64,000 nt of DNA, from contig NC_081825.1 in the NCBI RefSeq assembly GCF_030867095.1, forward strand, positions 48,164,501 to 48,228,500, given 5' to 3'. The position numbers and the translations under genes were made by a program. The notes under the pieces were generated by a model that worked only from the letters and a program-made list of their open reading frames with translations, had not been told where the DNA came from and did not search any database. The stretch is from Alligator mississippiensis (lineage: Eukaryota > Chordata > Crocodylia > Alligatoridae). Shown piece by piece: positions 35,596 to 48,169 of the stretch; the first letter of the stretch is position 1, and each line of letters starts with the position of its first letter.

Positions 35596-36711
35596 AAGGC
35601 TGATACAAATGAACCAAAGGGAAAAAGCAAGGTATCAAAACAAACAAAAAGTTTTGAAATACTGAAATAAGTGGTAACCTAGACTCCAGCCGAAGCTATT
35701 AAAATGCTTTACAGTTCAAAATGAAACCACAGATGAAGATCGCCCACTTGGTGAATGTCACAATAGTTTACCTTGTAGCTGACAAAGCTGATTAATATAC
35801 ATCCTTCTCAAGCCCTGTTCACTTCCGACTGTCACAGCTTGAGGGTAAAGAGGTTTTTGCATTGATATTCTCAGATTTCAACTGGCTGAACTAGAACTAC
35901 TGTCTCCTACAAAGAACTGTTATAAATCAGAGATGGTGGTGGGGGAGAATAAAATTACTAAAAGCTGTGAATAGTGCATTTTATGCAGTTAATGAACTTC
36001 CTTGCATGGGAACTAAGGATGACAAGAAATGGTGATCTTGAGAACACAGTGCCATAACTTTCTCAGAATGTGATCAAGAGAGAGGCACACTGGGAAAAAG
36101 TTAAAATCTTCGTTTATTTGCAAGTGGCATGGGGAGGTGGGGGGGAGTTATTTATACTGAGATACTGCTAGTTAAAAAATGGTGAAATATGAAAGCCACC
36201 AGAAAAAAAATTCTTTAAGGTACTAAATCATAATAAAGTATCACTACTACGAAACTCTCTTCGTGTACCTTCCAGTAATCCCTAGTGGAGTGTTGTCAAC
36301 CTTTTTATATTACAAAGCCTCATATGTATTGACCCTTTCTTGAGCTCACATTTCAGGGAAAACAGGGGACTGGAAAAACACAGTACTTCATTACACAGAA
36401 AATGATATACCAGAATGAGATGATATTCAATGAAATGTGTGCAGCTATTAGATCACATCTTCCATTACACACCTGACTCATTCCTTTAACCTAACCGCTA
36501 AATCTCCTGTTCCTATTTGGAACCCCACTTCCTTATCTCCAAAAATAACTTTGCTGTGTAATTTCACTGTTTTCCATTTGTTCTAGCCTTCAAATTCAGT
36601 CTCATCAGATTTTTCAAGAGCTACAAAAGGTCTTTATTTTGTCTCATTTTTGTTGGTAAAATAAAATCTCCAAAATGCCAGCTACCTCTCAACTAGGCTA
36701 TAATTATCACT

Positions 36712-36959
36712 GGGTGTCTCTACACAAGATGCTGACTGAGCAATAGCTTGATATTACTGCACAGTTGTGTCACAGGGCAAAAACCGTGCTGAGATGCTAC
36801 TATGTAGTATTGGGTTACTGAACAATAATGTCACTTAGAAGGCATTTGCCAGCACTACTGTGCAGTAACTCCAGTTACTGTGTATTTATTACTTGTTTAT
36901 AGAGTACTGAATAAATGCGCAGTAACCACTACACAGTAGCGTTTATTGTAGACACACCC
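36712..36959. mobile_element. MITE with 3-bp target duplication
   Basis: The ends GGGTGTCTCTACACAA and TTATTGTAGACACACCC are inverted. The three bases on each outer side are ACT (36709-36711 and 36960-36962), which suggests a PIF/Harbinger-type 3-bp duplication. The interior has CAGTAA/TTACTG motifs in both orientations. The ends resemble those of the MITE at 31229. Confidence 0.65.
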
Positions 36960-37002
36960 ACTAAGCATCAAAGCCTGACAGAATAGTATCCTGGACTGCG
37001 TA

Positions 37003-37884
37003 ATAGGGCTGTGTGAAATTTCTGGTTGTAGCAGGGGCTGCAGGGCCTCTTGGCAGAGCGCCCCCATGCAGCCCCCACTCCCTGACAGCCCCACACCTGG
37101 CCCCAGCCGTCTGGGAATCAAAAAACCAAAAACCAAAAAAAAAGCTCCACACTCACTAGTTTTGGCAACGGTGATCAGCACCTCTTGGCACTCATGCCAG
37201 AGACCCCCCCCCCCCCCATACAGCGTGGGGCAATGGGGGGCAGCGGTGATTGTCCCCCCCCCCCCTTTGGTACCAGGGCAGCTCAGCAGGGTGCTGCATA
37301 CTGTCTGGGAGCTAAGGCGGTTTCAGCAGTCAGCCAGAGCCCAGCAGCGCTAAGGCCCAGAGGCCCCAGCTCCCAAACAGCATGCAGCACCCTGCCAAGT
37401 CGTGCTGCACCTATACCATTGGACAGCTGCCACGTGAGTGCCAGGCAGGAGGGCCAATCCCCGCTGACCCCCACTGCCCTGCACTCTGTGTATGTGTTGG
37501 GGGGCGGCCTCTGCCACAAGCCCTCAGAGGCCCTGATCGCCACTGCCAGAGTCAGTGAGTGCAGGGATTTTATTTATTTATTTTTAAGTGTTGGGCAGGT
37601 GATGGGGCTGGGCATGGTGGGGCAGCCAACTGGGGCCTCTCCCAGGGCTCCTCCCACCCAGGGAGATGCAGGCACAGCTGGAGGAGCCACAGGAATATAT
37701 GCAGCCACTGGGCTGTGCCTGCCTCTCCCCAGCTGATCCAAATCTCCGAAACAGTATTGAAACTCTGAAACAGATTTGGCCAAATTGAAATGGAACAGTG
37801 ATCCGAAACACTGAAATGAATCACTGTCCTCTGAAATGGCTAAATCTGAAATCGAAATGAGACATAGCCATTTCACACAGCCCT
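37003..37884. mobile_element. non-autonomous hAT-type DNA element, copy 3
   Basis: The inverted ends AGGGCTGTGTGAAATTTC and GCCATTTCACACAGCCCT are the best preserved of this family in the window. The flanks ACTGCGTA (36995-37002) and ACTGCCTA (37885-37892) form an 8-bp duplication with one mismatch. The interior is GC-rich with C runs (about 37204-37217 and 37254-37265), quite unlike the interior of copies 1 and 2. Near the right end there are repeated GAAACAGATTTGGCCAAATT and TCGAAATGAGA motifs. The open frames inside are chance. Confidence 0.75.
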
Positions 37885-38209
37885 ACTGCCTAGGCTCAAG
37901 TGATCAATACTAGGCTATAAATGACAGATGGAGCACTTTCATTTATGATGAAATTATGCTGTACTTTAATATCCAAATAGTGGACTTCATAGTTGGATGA
38001 AAACAACATGCATAAACCATTTGTTTAGATGAAGTTAATTTTGCTTTGACAGACCAGACCCTACTATGATTTTTACACTGTAACAATGCTTCAGAGCTTA
38101 TCAGATGGTGCTTTCAGGCTAATCACTGAAACAATTAAACAATTATTAAAAAGGTTTGCCACATTAATACTGTTTTATCGAACACTATTTTAAAAATAAA
38201 AATACATAC

Positions 38210-38338
38210 CACTGTAGAGTTTTATTGTGTCTGCTGTTAGAAACTTCTTTATTACTAGATATGCTGTTCCAGGCTCAGGTAATGAACTCCAGTGAAGAAC
38301 TTGTTCTAACACATTCTCTGTGTAGTGCAGTGGGCGCT
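38210..38338 (-). CDS. ARAP2: ARAP2 exon 3 (end of RA domain)
   Basis: The 129-base exon encodes (E)RPLHYTENVLEQVLHWSS then LPEPGTAYLVIKKFLTADT and IKLYS plus the first base of the next Glu codon. The acceptor CATCTTTCAG precedes 38338 and the donor GTATGT follows 38210. The peptide is the C-terminal half of the Ras-association domain of ARAP2, which is thought to have the fold of Ras/Rap-binding modules. RPLHYTENVLEQVL..W and AYLVIKKF are the conserved parts. Both splice phases match neighbours (exon 2 supplies G, exon 4 AG). Confidence 0.92.
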
Positions 38339-38596
38339 CTGAAAGATGTCAAAACAACAGATGTTGAAACAACAAAAACAAGACTGGAGGTCCTAGCAGG
38401 TTACAGGAGCCTACACATGAATGTGGATGCCTTCAAAATAAGACACTTAACTCTTCAGTAGTTCAAAGTGAATGCAACAATTAAAGCACTTGACTATTGA
38501 TCCTCTACAGTAACACCTTAGCTTATATGCTCTAAAATTCACTACATGCGATACTAGGTTGAGTAAGCAGCAGTCAAGTGTTTAACAAGAATGAGA

Positions 38597-38597
<1 letters not shown>

Positions 38598-38627
<30 letters not shown>
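38598..38627 (+). repeat. (AAAT)n microsatellite
   Basis: About seven units of the tetranucleotide in a row. Confidence 0.9.
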
Positions 38628-39539
38628 TAAACACCATTACTAGACCATTCTGGAAAAAACATATATAAACCTGTAAAACTGTACTGCATGCTACCTAACC
38701 CATAAAATTAGGAATTAACTAAGGCTGTATTTAGATACCATTAAAGATTTATACTGCAATAGCTGCTCTGGTCTCATTCTAGTTGAGCCTCATTGTGCTA
38801 GAAAATGTAATTTTGCAAATTGAAATTACAGCTTTTTGTAACAAAGATGTCAATATACTTATATTAAATGTCACTTACGACAAAGCATCCTTTGTTTGCC
38901 ACTACTACCATGATGCGTAATTTAACTTGCCCTCAACAAAAAAACACAAGTCTTTCATCCAGACGCATAGCCATTCTTTTACATTTATATAAAAACATAA
39001 TTATGGAACATTGTTTTATCAAGCCAGGTAAATATTCATAAAGGTTGAGGAAAATACCAAAAGGATAGGGTAAATCTCTATTACAAAAAGGACAGCTAGA
39101 TAATAGAAGATATATCCAGTATTGGTACATTTGAATCATCCCTAGCTGTTGAAACAGGATGCTGGGCCATCAAATAATCTTACAATAGAACAATCTAATA
39201 TTGTTTGTTTCATTCTATATACCACCTGGAGCCAATATGGCCATGGTTAATAAAGCCAAACTGTGCCATGCCCACATTTTTTTGAATCGCATGCTAAATG
39301 CAATTGAGCCAGATCTGACACGTATGTCCCATATTTATGAATGCTCATATGCTCATAGGTGTATACATCCTGATTCTTAGCCAGGCTGCTGTGGTACATA
39401 GTTAGCTTCATTAAGTATTCAAACATGATTCACAAGATAAACCCAGAGATTTCAAATAGTAATCCATTATGTTGAAAACATCTTGACTGATTGTGGTTTG
39501 AGTTGTCTGCAACATAATGTCCCTATTATTTTTCTGTAG

Positions 39540-39640
39540 TAAAAAAACAGTGAAAACTAAGAGCTGGCATTTTCTGAGGGAGCCTCAAGTCTAAAGAGGG
39601 GTGCCTCAAGTTTTAAAAAAAGCAGAGAACCACTGGTATA
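39540..39640. repeat. hAT MITE end
   Basis: GTGCCTCAAGTTTTAAAAAA then AGCAGAGAACCACTG is an inverted form of the hAT/Charlie end CAGTGGTTCTC. Only one terminus is recognisable. Confidence 0.4.
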
Positions 39641-40152
39641 CAGCATACTCCATATATATCCATACAGGATAAGCGCATCATTTGTTTACATGCATTACAT
39701 GATACCCGTCTCCCCCTTCTTGTTTTTGGTCTGCTACATGCTTAGTAACAAAAGCTAACTACCTGCATATTTGTTAAGTGCACAGAACTAGGACTTGGAA
39801 GACTCTTTGGCCAAGTTGTCTATTTTGGAATGTACTTGTACTTCATTTCACTACATCATTGGTGAAACAGACTAGCAGCCATCAATTACATGTCTTCTGA
39901 AGTAGGTTCAGTCAATTTCAAGTATGCCATTACAGGCATAAGGCATTCTGAGAAACAAGGTAATGATCCTTAATGAGGTGCAAAAAGCTCAGAACACGCT
40001 AAGTTATTGACTTCTGTTTGCATTCAGTTTGGGTGAACACATGGCCTTTTCTCAGTCCTGAAGATATGCACTTAAGACTACACCATACACACAACTCCCA
40101 GGAAAAAATTAACAAAATTTCATACAAAAAATAAGGTTAGTCAAAATAAATA

Positions 40153-42862
40153 TAGTGATTCATAGATTGTAGAGTTGAAAGGGACCACAAAGGATCGTTG
40201 TGTCTGACCCTCCCGCCCTTGGCAGAAAAGAGGACTGAGGTCAGATGACCCCAGCCAGGTGACTATAAAGCCACCTCTTGAAGACCTCCAAGTTAGGTGA
40301 TAGCACCACCTCTCTTGGAAGCCCATTCCAGATTCTGGCCAGCCTTACTGTAAAAAAATTATTCCTAATGTCTAACCTGAATCTACTCTCCACTAGTTTG
40401 CACCCATTATTCCTAGTTATTCCTAGGGGTGCTCTGGTAAATAGGGCATCTCCAATTCCCTGTTGACCTCCCTTGATATACTTATAGGTGGCTACAAGGT
40501 CTCCCCTCAGCCATCTCTTGTGAAGGTTGAAGAGATCCAGATCCCTCAACCTCCCCTCGTAGGGTCTTTCACAGAAGCCACTAATCATGTGAGTGGCCCT
40601 CCTCTGAACCCTTTCCAGATTCTCTGTGTCCCTCTTGAAGCGCGGCCCTCAAAACTGGACACATTACTCCAACTGTGGCCTGACCAATGCAGCATGGGGG
40701 GGAGCATCACCTCCCTCAATCTGTTGGTCGTGCATCTGCTAATGCATGACAAGGTGCAATTGGGCTTCTTGATGGCATCATTACACTACTGGCTCATGTT
40801 CATCTTGGAGTCAACTATGACTCTAAGATCCCTCTCAGCTGCTGAGCTGCTCATCCCCCAGCCTATAGGTGTGCTGGGGATTCCTCCTCCCAAGGTGGAG
40901 TATCTTGCATTTATCTTTGTTGAATTGCATCCTATTTCATTCTGCCCATTGATTCAACCTGTCCAGATTGGTCTGTATCTGCTCCCTGTCCTCCGGTGTG
41001 TTAACTTTGCCCCATAACTTGGTACCATCTGCAAACTTGGAGAGGGCACTCTCCACACCCTCATCCAAATCGCCGATGAAGATAATAAATAACACTGGTC
41101 CAAGGACCAAACCCTGTGGGACCCCACCACCCACTTCCTTCCAGGCCAAAAACAACCCGTCCACCACCATTCTCTGGGTGTGGTCCCTAAGCTAATTGGC
41201 GACCCACCTGACTGTGTAAGTGTCCACCCCACAGCCTGCTAATTTCCGTATGAGAATAGGATGCGAAACTGTGTCAATGGCCTCCTTCAAGTCCATGTAG
41301 ATGACACCAGCCTCAGCTCCTGTGTCAAGGCAGTGTGGGATCTGGTCATAAAAGGCTATAAGGTTTGTCAGGCAGGATCCACCTGCGATGAACCCATGCT
41401 GGTTTCCTTTCAGCATGGTTTCCCCTGCTGGGCCTTCACAAATGTGCTCTTTCATGATTTTTTTCCAGTATTTTTTCCAAAGGATAGAGGTAAGACTGAC
41501 TGGCCTAAAGTTACCTGGCTCATCCCTTCTCCCCTTCTTAAAAATGGGCAGCACACTGGCCCTTTTCCAATCCTCAGGGACCTGGCTGGAGCACCATAGT
41601 TTCATAGTTGGTAAGGTCGGAAGGGACCTAAGCAGATCATCAAGTCCGACTCCCTGCCATGGCAGGAAAAAGTACTCGGGTCAAATGACCCCAGCAAGGT
41701 GTTAGTCTAACCTCTTCTTAAAGACCCCCAAGGTAGGAGCCAGCACCACTTTGCTTGGAAGTTGGTTCCAGATCCTAGCCGCCCTGACAGTGGAGTAGTG
41801 CCTGCTGATGTCTAGTCTAAATCTACCCTCTGCCAGCTTGTGACTGTTATTTTTTGTCACTCCTGGCAGTGCTCGGGGGAACAGGGACTCTCCCAATGCC
41901 TGTTGGTCCCCTCTGACTAGTTTGTAACAGGTCACTAGATCCCAACTCAGCCTTTTCTTGTGGAGGCTGAACAGGTTCAGGTCCCTTAGCCTCCCCTCGT
42001 AGGGCCTGCCCTGCTGCCCGTTGACCCTCCTCTGGACCCTCTCAATGCTGTCCACATCCCTCCTGAAGTGCGGTGCCCAGGACTGGATGCAGTACTCCAA
42101 CTGCAGCCTGACCAGTGCTGCATAAAGGGGGAGGATCACCTCCTTGGACCTGCTTGAGATGCATCTGTGGATGCATGACAAGGTGTGGCTGGCCTTACTG
42201 ATCACATCCCCACACTGTCGGCCCATGTTCATTTTGGCATCAATAATGATTCCAAGATCCTTTTCTGCCTCTGCACTGATGAGAAGGGAGCTCCCCAGCC
42301 TGTAGGTATGCTGCTGGTTCTTCCTTCCCAGGTGCAGCACCTTGCACTTGTCAGTGTTGAAACCCATCCTGTTCTCATCCGCCTACCCCTGTAACCTGTC
42401 TAGGTCCAATTGCAGCCTATTCCTCCCTTCTAGCGTGCTCACATCCCCCCACACCTTGGTGTCATCAGCAAATTTGAATAGGATGCTTTTTACCCCCTCG
42501 TCCAAGTTACTGATGAAGATGTTGAAGATGAGTGCTTGAACAGCCATGCCAGAGGCTCAGCTATGACACTGTCTTAGATTGTTGTAGACAGCCTAAGCTC
42601 CAGCCCTGCCTTGGCCTGCTTAACTGATTCCCTGCAATAGTGCGCCAGGGAGGTGTATTCCTCCTTGGTGGCTGCTCCCTGCTTCCCCTACCTGTAAATC
42701 TCTTTCTTTGCCCCCAGTCTTTTCTGGAGTTCCCTGTTCAGCCAAGGAGGCTTTCTTATCCCCTTGCCACCTTTCCTGCGTAAGGGGATAGACTCGTTTT
42801 GTGCCCCAAGGATCACTCCCCTGAGAAACCTCCAACCCTCCTGGACCCCCATTGTGGTGACA
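40153..42862 (-). mobile_element. CR1 LINE A, interrupted by CR1 B
   Basis: Reading on the minus strand, element A enters at about 42862 with an ORF2 linker segment (KERDLQ-type frame; another frame reads PPWLNRELQKRLGAKKEI and YCRESVKQAKAGLELRLST), then IAEPLAWLFKHS. It is broken by CR1 B (41596-42535), and resumes with CSSQVPEDWKRASVLPIFKK, GRRDEPGNFRPVSL, MLKGNQHGFIAGGSCLTNLI, IYMDLKEAIDTVSHPILIRK and the catalytic box KFADGTKLWG (second Asp lost). It ends near 40153 with a tail whose plus strand reads AGTGATTCATAGATTG. About 350 bases expected between the linker and IAEPL are missing. It is dead and in the gene's own orientation. Confidence 0.88.
41596..42535 (-). mobile_element. CR1 LINE B nested inside CR1 A
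   Basis: This copy runs from within the RT domain (IFNIFISNLDEGVKSILFKF then ADDTKVWGDVSTL, intact ADD box) through MGFNTDKCKVLHLGRKNQQH, IIDAKMNMGRQCGDVI, KEVILPLYAALVRLQLEYCI and RFRLDISRHYSTVRAARIWN. It ends in a tail whose plus strand starts ATAGTTTCATAGTTGG near 41596. One frame is open for 221 codons at 41702-42367, interrupted upstream by a stop. That openness suggests B is younger than A. B splits A between LFKHS and CSSQ, which are adjacent in the CR1 protein. Confidence 0.9.
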
Positions 42863-43439
42863 ACCATCTATTTTCTACAATAAGAAAAATATTACATAAT
42901 ATTATTAGTTGGCTTTTATCACTAAGCTATTATATAAAAGTTTGAATCGGTGATTGACCAATTATGCAAATTACTCATTTGCAAGTGTCATTTCAAATAA
43001 AAGAAATCTAATAAAAGAACTCCTTCATTTTTTTATTACAATAAAATCTTACAAGATTTTTCTTCTTACTAGACTTCATACATTATTGAACCTTTATCCT
43101 ACGCTGTTTCCCAGAGGCTGTCCCTATGACTGGAGCACAAAACATGACTGATACTGTGAAAATGCAGGTGCTGCATTGGTCCCACACCCAAATGCCTCTC
43201 CCTTCTAGTAGAAAGTGCGTTTGATCAAACGGATAGATGGCCACTCAAGGTATGGTCAGAGGATGGACAGATTATTTTAATTAGAATTCCCCCTTCTCCA
43301 TCACATTCCTAGTTTTCTTTTGGTTTCCATATGGTGCTTAGATGAGAGCTAGACATTTATTTACCAAAGCAGCATCTACAAACACTGAACTTTGGGCACT
43401 TTTGAAAAAAATTCTCAATCAAGCAGAGTGGGCACTCAG

Positions 43440-45822
43440 TTCCTTGTTTAAGCAACTGCTGAGAGCAAGGGTTTCTGGATCATAGATTTGGAGGAACACT
43501 TGGCTAGGATGGATTGGTCATGTAGCTTCTTAACCTGTACTGAAGAGCTCTATCTGGAAGTGCAAGAGCCAACCAGAGGCAATGGTCTCCTAGACTTGGT
43601 CTTGGTCAAAGGAGCAACTTGAATATTGAGGGAAGCCTGGGCAAGAGCAGCCTTGAGATCATCATGCTCACTGTCTGCCACAAGGAAGACAAATCAATTA
43701 CCAGGATTCAGGTCCTGGACTTCAAAAATGCAAATTTCAACAGGCTCAGGGTAATAGTAGGGGAGGCAATGTGGGATCAGGGACTGAAGGTGAATGGAAT
43801 GTATGAAGGGTGGTTGTTTCTCAAGGACACGATACTCCTAGCACAAAAGACGACCATTCCCATGCAGAGGAAAGGCAGCAAAGGGGCTGGTAAGCCCTTT
43901 TGGCTTGATAGGGATATGATGGTCCTCTTGAAAAAGAAAAAGAGGCATACACACAATGGAAGCTTGGGACAGTCCTCAAGGAGAACTATAGAACAGTGGT
44001 ACGCACATGTTGGGAGGAGATTAGGAAAGCTAAGGTGGCTACTGAATTTAAGTAATCAACAGGAATCAAGGACAATAAGAAGTCCTTCTTTAGGTATGTA
44101 GGGAGCAGAAGGAAAACAAATGGAGGCATGGGGACCCTGCTTACCACCTCAGGACAGCTGGTAACCAGCACTCAGGAAAAAAATGAATTCCTGAATACCC
44201 AGTTTGCTTTGGTATTTCACTGGACCAAAGGGAAAAACATGCTAGACAAGGCTCACGGGGTAATGGTGGGAATGACCACCTTCCTACTGTTGACGTTGAG
44301 CTGGTGCGTGTGCAACTAGAAAAGTGAGACATTTATAAAGTCAGCAGGACCAGATGAACTCCACCCAAGAGTACTGAAGGAGCCGGCCGACGTTATTGCG
44401 GGACCCCTGGCCAAACTTTTCCAAAACTCGTGGAGCTCAGGGGAGATCCCTAAAGATTAGAAGAGGGCCAAGGTTGTGCCCAACTTCAAGAAGGGGAAGA
44501 GAAAGGATCCGGGCAACTATAGACCAATCAGCCAAACTTCTATCCCAGGGAAAATCCTAGGAAAAAAAAAAAAAACTCATCAAGGAGTTTATGTGCAATA
44601 TGTTTGCAGAAGGTAGGATTCTGAATGACAGCCAGCATAGCTTCACTGCGGGCAGGTCTTGTTTTACCAGTCTTATCTCCCTCTACAACCAGGTATTTTG
44701 CCACCTGAACAAGGGAAAGGAGGTCAACATTATATACATAGACTTCCAAAAGGCCTTTGATCTAGTATTCCATGATATCCTTGCAGGAAAGTTGGAAGAT
44801 TGTGTGCTTAACTACTCAATGGTTAAGTGGTTAGGAAACTAGCTGTGAGGTACAACCCAGAGAGTTCTTATGAATGGATCTGTGTAGTCCTGGTGAGAAG
44901 TGGTGTCCCTCTGGGGTCTGTACTTATCCAGTGCTTTTAAACATCTTTATCCATGATTTGGGTGTGGAAGTGAAAAGCTCACTGGCAAAGTTCATGGACA
45001 ACAAGTTATGGGGGAGTGTGGTCACGCCTGAAGATTGGCTGCAGATTCAGGTGGACCTGGACAGGTTGGCAAGTTGGGCGGATTGGAACCAGATGAAGTT
45101 CAACATCAAGAAATGTAAAGTGCTCCATTGGCAAACAATCCCCAACACGCCTACAGACTAGGTGGTGCCAATTTGACTATCACCATGACCAAAAGGGACC
45201 TAGGGCTAATAATCGATCATCGCATGAACATGAACCATCAGTGAGATGCTGCAGCCAGAAGAGCAAACAATTCTCCAGCATGCATCAACTGATGCATCTC
45301 ATGTAAAACCAAGGGGGTGATTCTTCCACCGTACTCAGCACTGGTGTGACAACAGCTGGAATACTGTGTCCAGTTCTGGGCACCACACTTAAACAAAGAC
45401 ATAGAAAAACTTGAGAGAGTCCAAAGAGCCACCCATATGATCTGAGAGTTGCGAGGCAAGCAATATGATAAAAGGCTGATGGACTTGGGTCTCTTCAGCC
45501 TAAAAAAGAGAAGCCTAAGAGAGGACTTGGTAGCAGCTTACCAATACATCAGAGCACCCTTGGGGAGTAATGGCTACAAACTCCTGGAAGCCCACTTCAG
45601 GCTCAACTCTAAGAAAAACTTCACAGTCAGGGTGTCTAGACTGTGGAATAAATTCCCCTCAGTGGTGGTGCAATCACCTACTCTGGAAATCTTCAAGAGG
45701 GGACTGGACGGCCACCTTGCTGGGGTCACCTGACATCAGTTGTCTTTCCTGCCTAGTGCAGGGGGGCTGGGCCCAATGATCTTGCAAGGTCCCTTCCAGC
45801 CCCTAACAATCTATGAATCTTA
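43440..45822 (+). mobile_element. CR1 LINE, longest copy (endonuclease end to 3' tail)
   Basis: The copy starts in the ORF2 endonuclease region: EPTRGNGLLDLVLVKGAT-like frame at about 43570-43620, then LGKSSLEIIMLTVC and IQVLDFKNANFNRLRVIVGE. It continues with the linker (KPFWLDRDMM), RTIS-like SAGPDELHPRVLKEP, the RT palm (YIDFQKAFDLVFHDIL), a broken catalytic region KFMDNKLWGSVVT, and the C-terminus (VSRLWNKFPSVVVQSPTLEI, FKRGLDGHLAGVT). It ends CAATCTATGAATCTT at about 45822. Multiple stops and frame changes, an A13 run at 44559-44573 and the loss of FADD show it is dead. It is antisense to ARAP2. Confidence 0.9.
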
Positions 45823-48169
45823 ACCATGAACTTAGGCATCTACAAGTTTTGTTTTAGGTACCCAAGTTTCTTTTGTTTTGGCTCTAAGTGCTTTAAAATT
45901 TTCTCCATGCTCTATAGAGAGACGATTTAAGAAAGACACTTTTATAAAAAACAAAAAAACAAAACTTTTGGTCATTTCTTCTTTAAGTATTTCTTTAAAA
46001 GATATTAATTATTTTTTAAATGTTAAGCTACTTTTTATGAAATGATTACTGAAAGATCTCCATTGGCACAATCATGATAATTTAATGAAATGAAGGTAAT
46101 ATATCTTATTAGAATTCAGGTACAAATAATTCCTGAGGCTAATTTGGGATGGCATGGGATTGGAGTGCATCTCTCAAAAACATTTTGGGCCCAAAAAAAC
46201 ACGGTGCCCACATTTTTTAAAAGCTCAGTGCCTAGAGCTAGATTTTTAAGACATGTTCAGGTCCCACTTAAGCACAAAAGAACACAGTCCAAATCCTGAA
46301 ACAGTTGGTTAGTCTATGTTGGGTGCTGAACTATTAAAAACAAAATGCTCACTTGTCAGTTAGACATTTGGTTCTTCCTAGTATCCCTTCTATAGAATCA
46401 CTAGCACTGTAGGGGAACATAATTTAGCCTTACATAAAAAGAAAAAAGAAGTTCTTTAGGGTATATTAATATAGTTATACACATATTTCTATTCATTTTT
46501 CAGAAATGATAATCAAGAGGCTTAATTTCAATATGCTTGCATAGTCAGTAATTCAATAGGTATTTTACAACTCTGCCTGAATAGAAATTTCTGTTTCACT
46601 GACCCCTTTTTAAATTTCTTCCTATTTACTTGGGAAAAAAAGAGAAGGCCCCTTGAGTGTAAAGTTAAGCTAATGGATACCTTTGAACAAGAGGTAAATT
46701 CATTCTAAAATAAAACTGCAAATGAAAGGCAGGAGAACCTGGCACATCACCATATTTTCCTAGAACGATAGTGCTCCCTGAGTAAACACCTACTGTTTTA
46801 TTTATAGTTACATTTAAGACCATCTGTCATAATTGATTATACGGTACATAAATCATCATGCTGGAATGCATTAGCTATTTTACAGGCAAGGTACCTCATT
46901 TATTAACTATCCATCACATATACATTACTAAAAAATAATATAGATCATACTTTATAATAGCATATGGTACTGTATAAAGTTAAATATTTTATCAATTATT
47001 TTCAACTGTTCTATATGTAAATAATTTGGTTGATCTTTAAGATTGCAATTTCAGTATCTGTAACATGTGGTTAACATACACTTCCAATTACTCTTTTACT
47101 AAGGTTATTACACATTTGCTGGTAAACATCCAGGAACAGTTATTTTAGCCTGAAACAGAAATAATCAGAAGGAAATTACTTTTTAGAAAATATAATATTT
47201 TAATTTTCTTGACTTCTTCAGGTTCATTTCCAAAATTGTCTTGGAAATTATTTGATAAGATATACTGTAAAAAAGTAGGGCTCCTCAGAGACTGCAAACC
47301 TGAGCATAATGAGCCAAATTTTACAATGCCCTGCCCATGTGCCAACAGGCCGGTATCATGACGTATGTTAAAATAAAATTTTTGTTCCATCAGCGGAAAG
47401 TCATGATCATCAGCATAATCTGAAGTGACCTTGTGACCAACATCCAGGTGTGCCAGTTTTATCTTATCTGTATATTTTAAACTGGAAGTTCCTTGGGGCA
47501 GAGATCACACTGTACAGAGCACATAAAAGGACACTTCTTAACAGAGACAAGGGTAATTTGGAGTAGATAAAATGAGGAGACTGTTGATTCATTAGTCCAG
47601 TCATTAGACCTCTGGACCCTGGACCTCTCAGACCTCTGGATCTGAGAGATGACATCCCAAAAAAACCCTAATCCTACACTCCCAACTCGGAAACAGTACC
47701 AAAGGAAAGATTAATGTAAAAGTTCTGAGTACCAACAACTCAAACTCAGGATCACCTGTAGAGTCAGATTAAGTAAGCTGCAGACAAAGCCATTCACAGG
47801 CTGCAAATAGACAACTTATTTGACACAGGTCAAACATCTCAGGCCTTAACCCAGATCAAAACAACAAGCATGGCAGCTGCTTACACACATCACCTTTCCA
47901 AGCTGCAATGCTATTCAGCGGGTGAGAGCACATAGGCCGGCTGGCTTGCCTTTGAAATGATGCTCGGAAACCTCAGATGCACACATAGCTACTTTATCCT
48001 GCATATTTCAGAGGGATTTAAAGAGAGACAGTGGATTCTGGGACAAAAGGCTGTCATAAAACAAATGCAATGACTATTTACAGCCATAGACTCTGAGTTT
48101 AAACCATTAATTCTACTCAATTACCCTTGAAGTGAGTCTAAAACACTGCCTGGATAAAGGCAAAATATA

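Larger units (their letters stand above)
23542..38209 (-). other. ARAP2: ARAP2 intron 3 (exon 3 to exon 4)
   Basis: A 14.7-kb intron with donor GTATGT and acceptor TTGACAG. About half is transposon: Tigger-like (23695-25339), foldback hAT-type (26439-28114), hAT MITE (28176-28458), hAT-like GC-rich unit (28965-29564), CR1 pieces (31003-31975), CR1 (34143-35595), and MITEs at 31229, 36712 and 37003. Apparently unique parts are 25342-26430, 29570-31000, 31980-34136 and 35600-36710; none shows an exon. Confidence 0.85.

Noticed and set aside
37185-37736. 183-codon open frame as a gene
   Set aside because: It lies wholly within the hAT-type element bounded by inverted ends and ACTGCSTA flanks, and its poly-Pro comes from C runs.
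43619-44101. 160-codon frame as an independent gene
   Set aside because: It is the CR1 ORF2 endonuclease-to-linker region.
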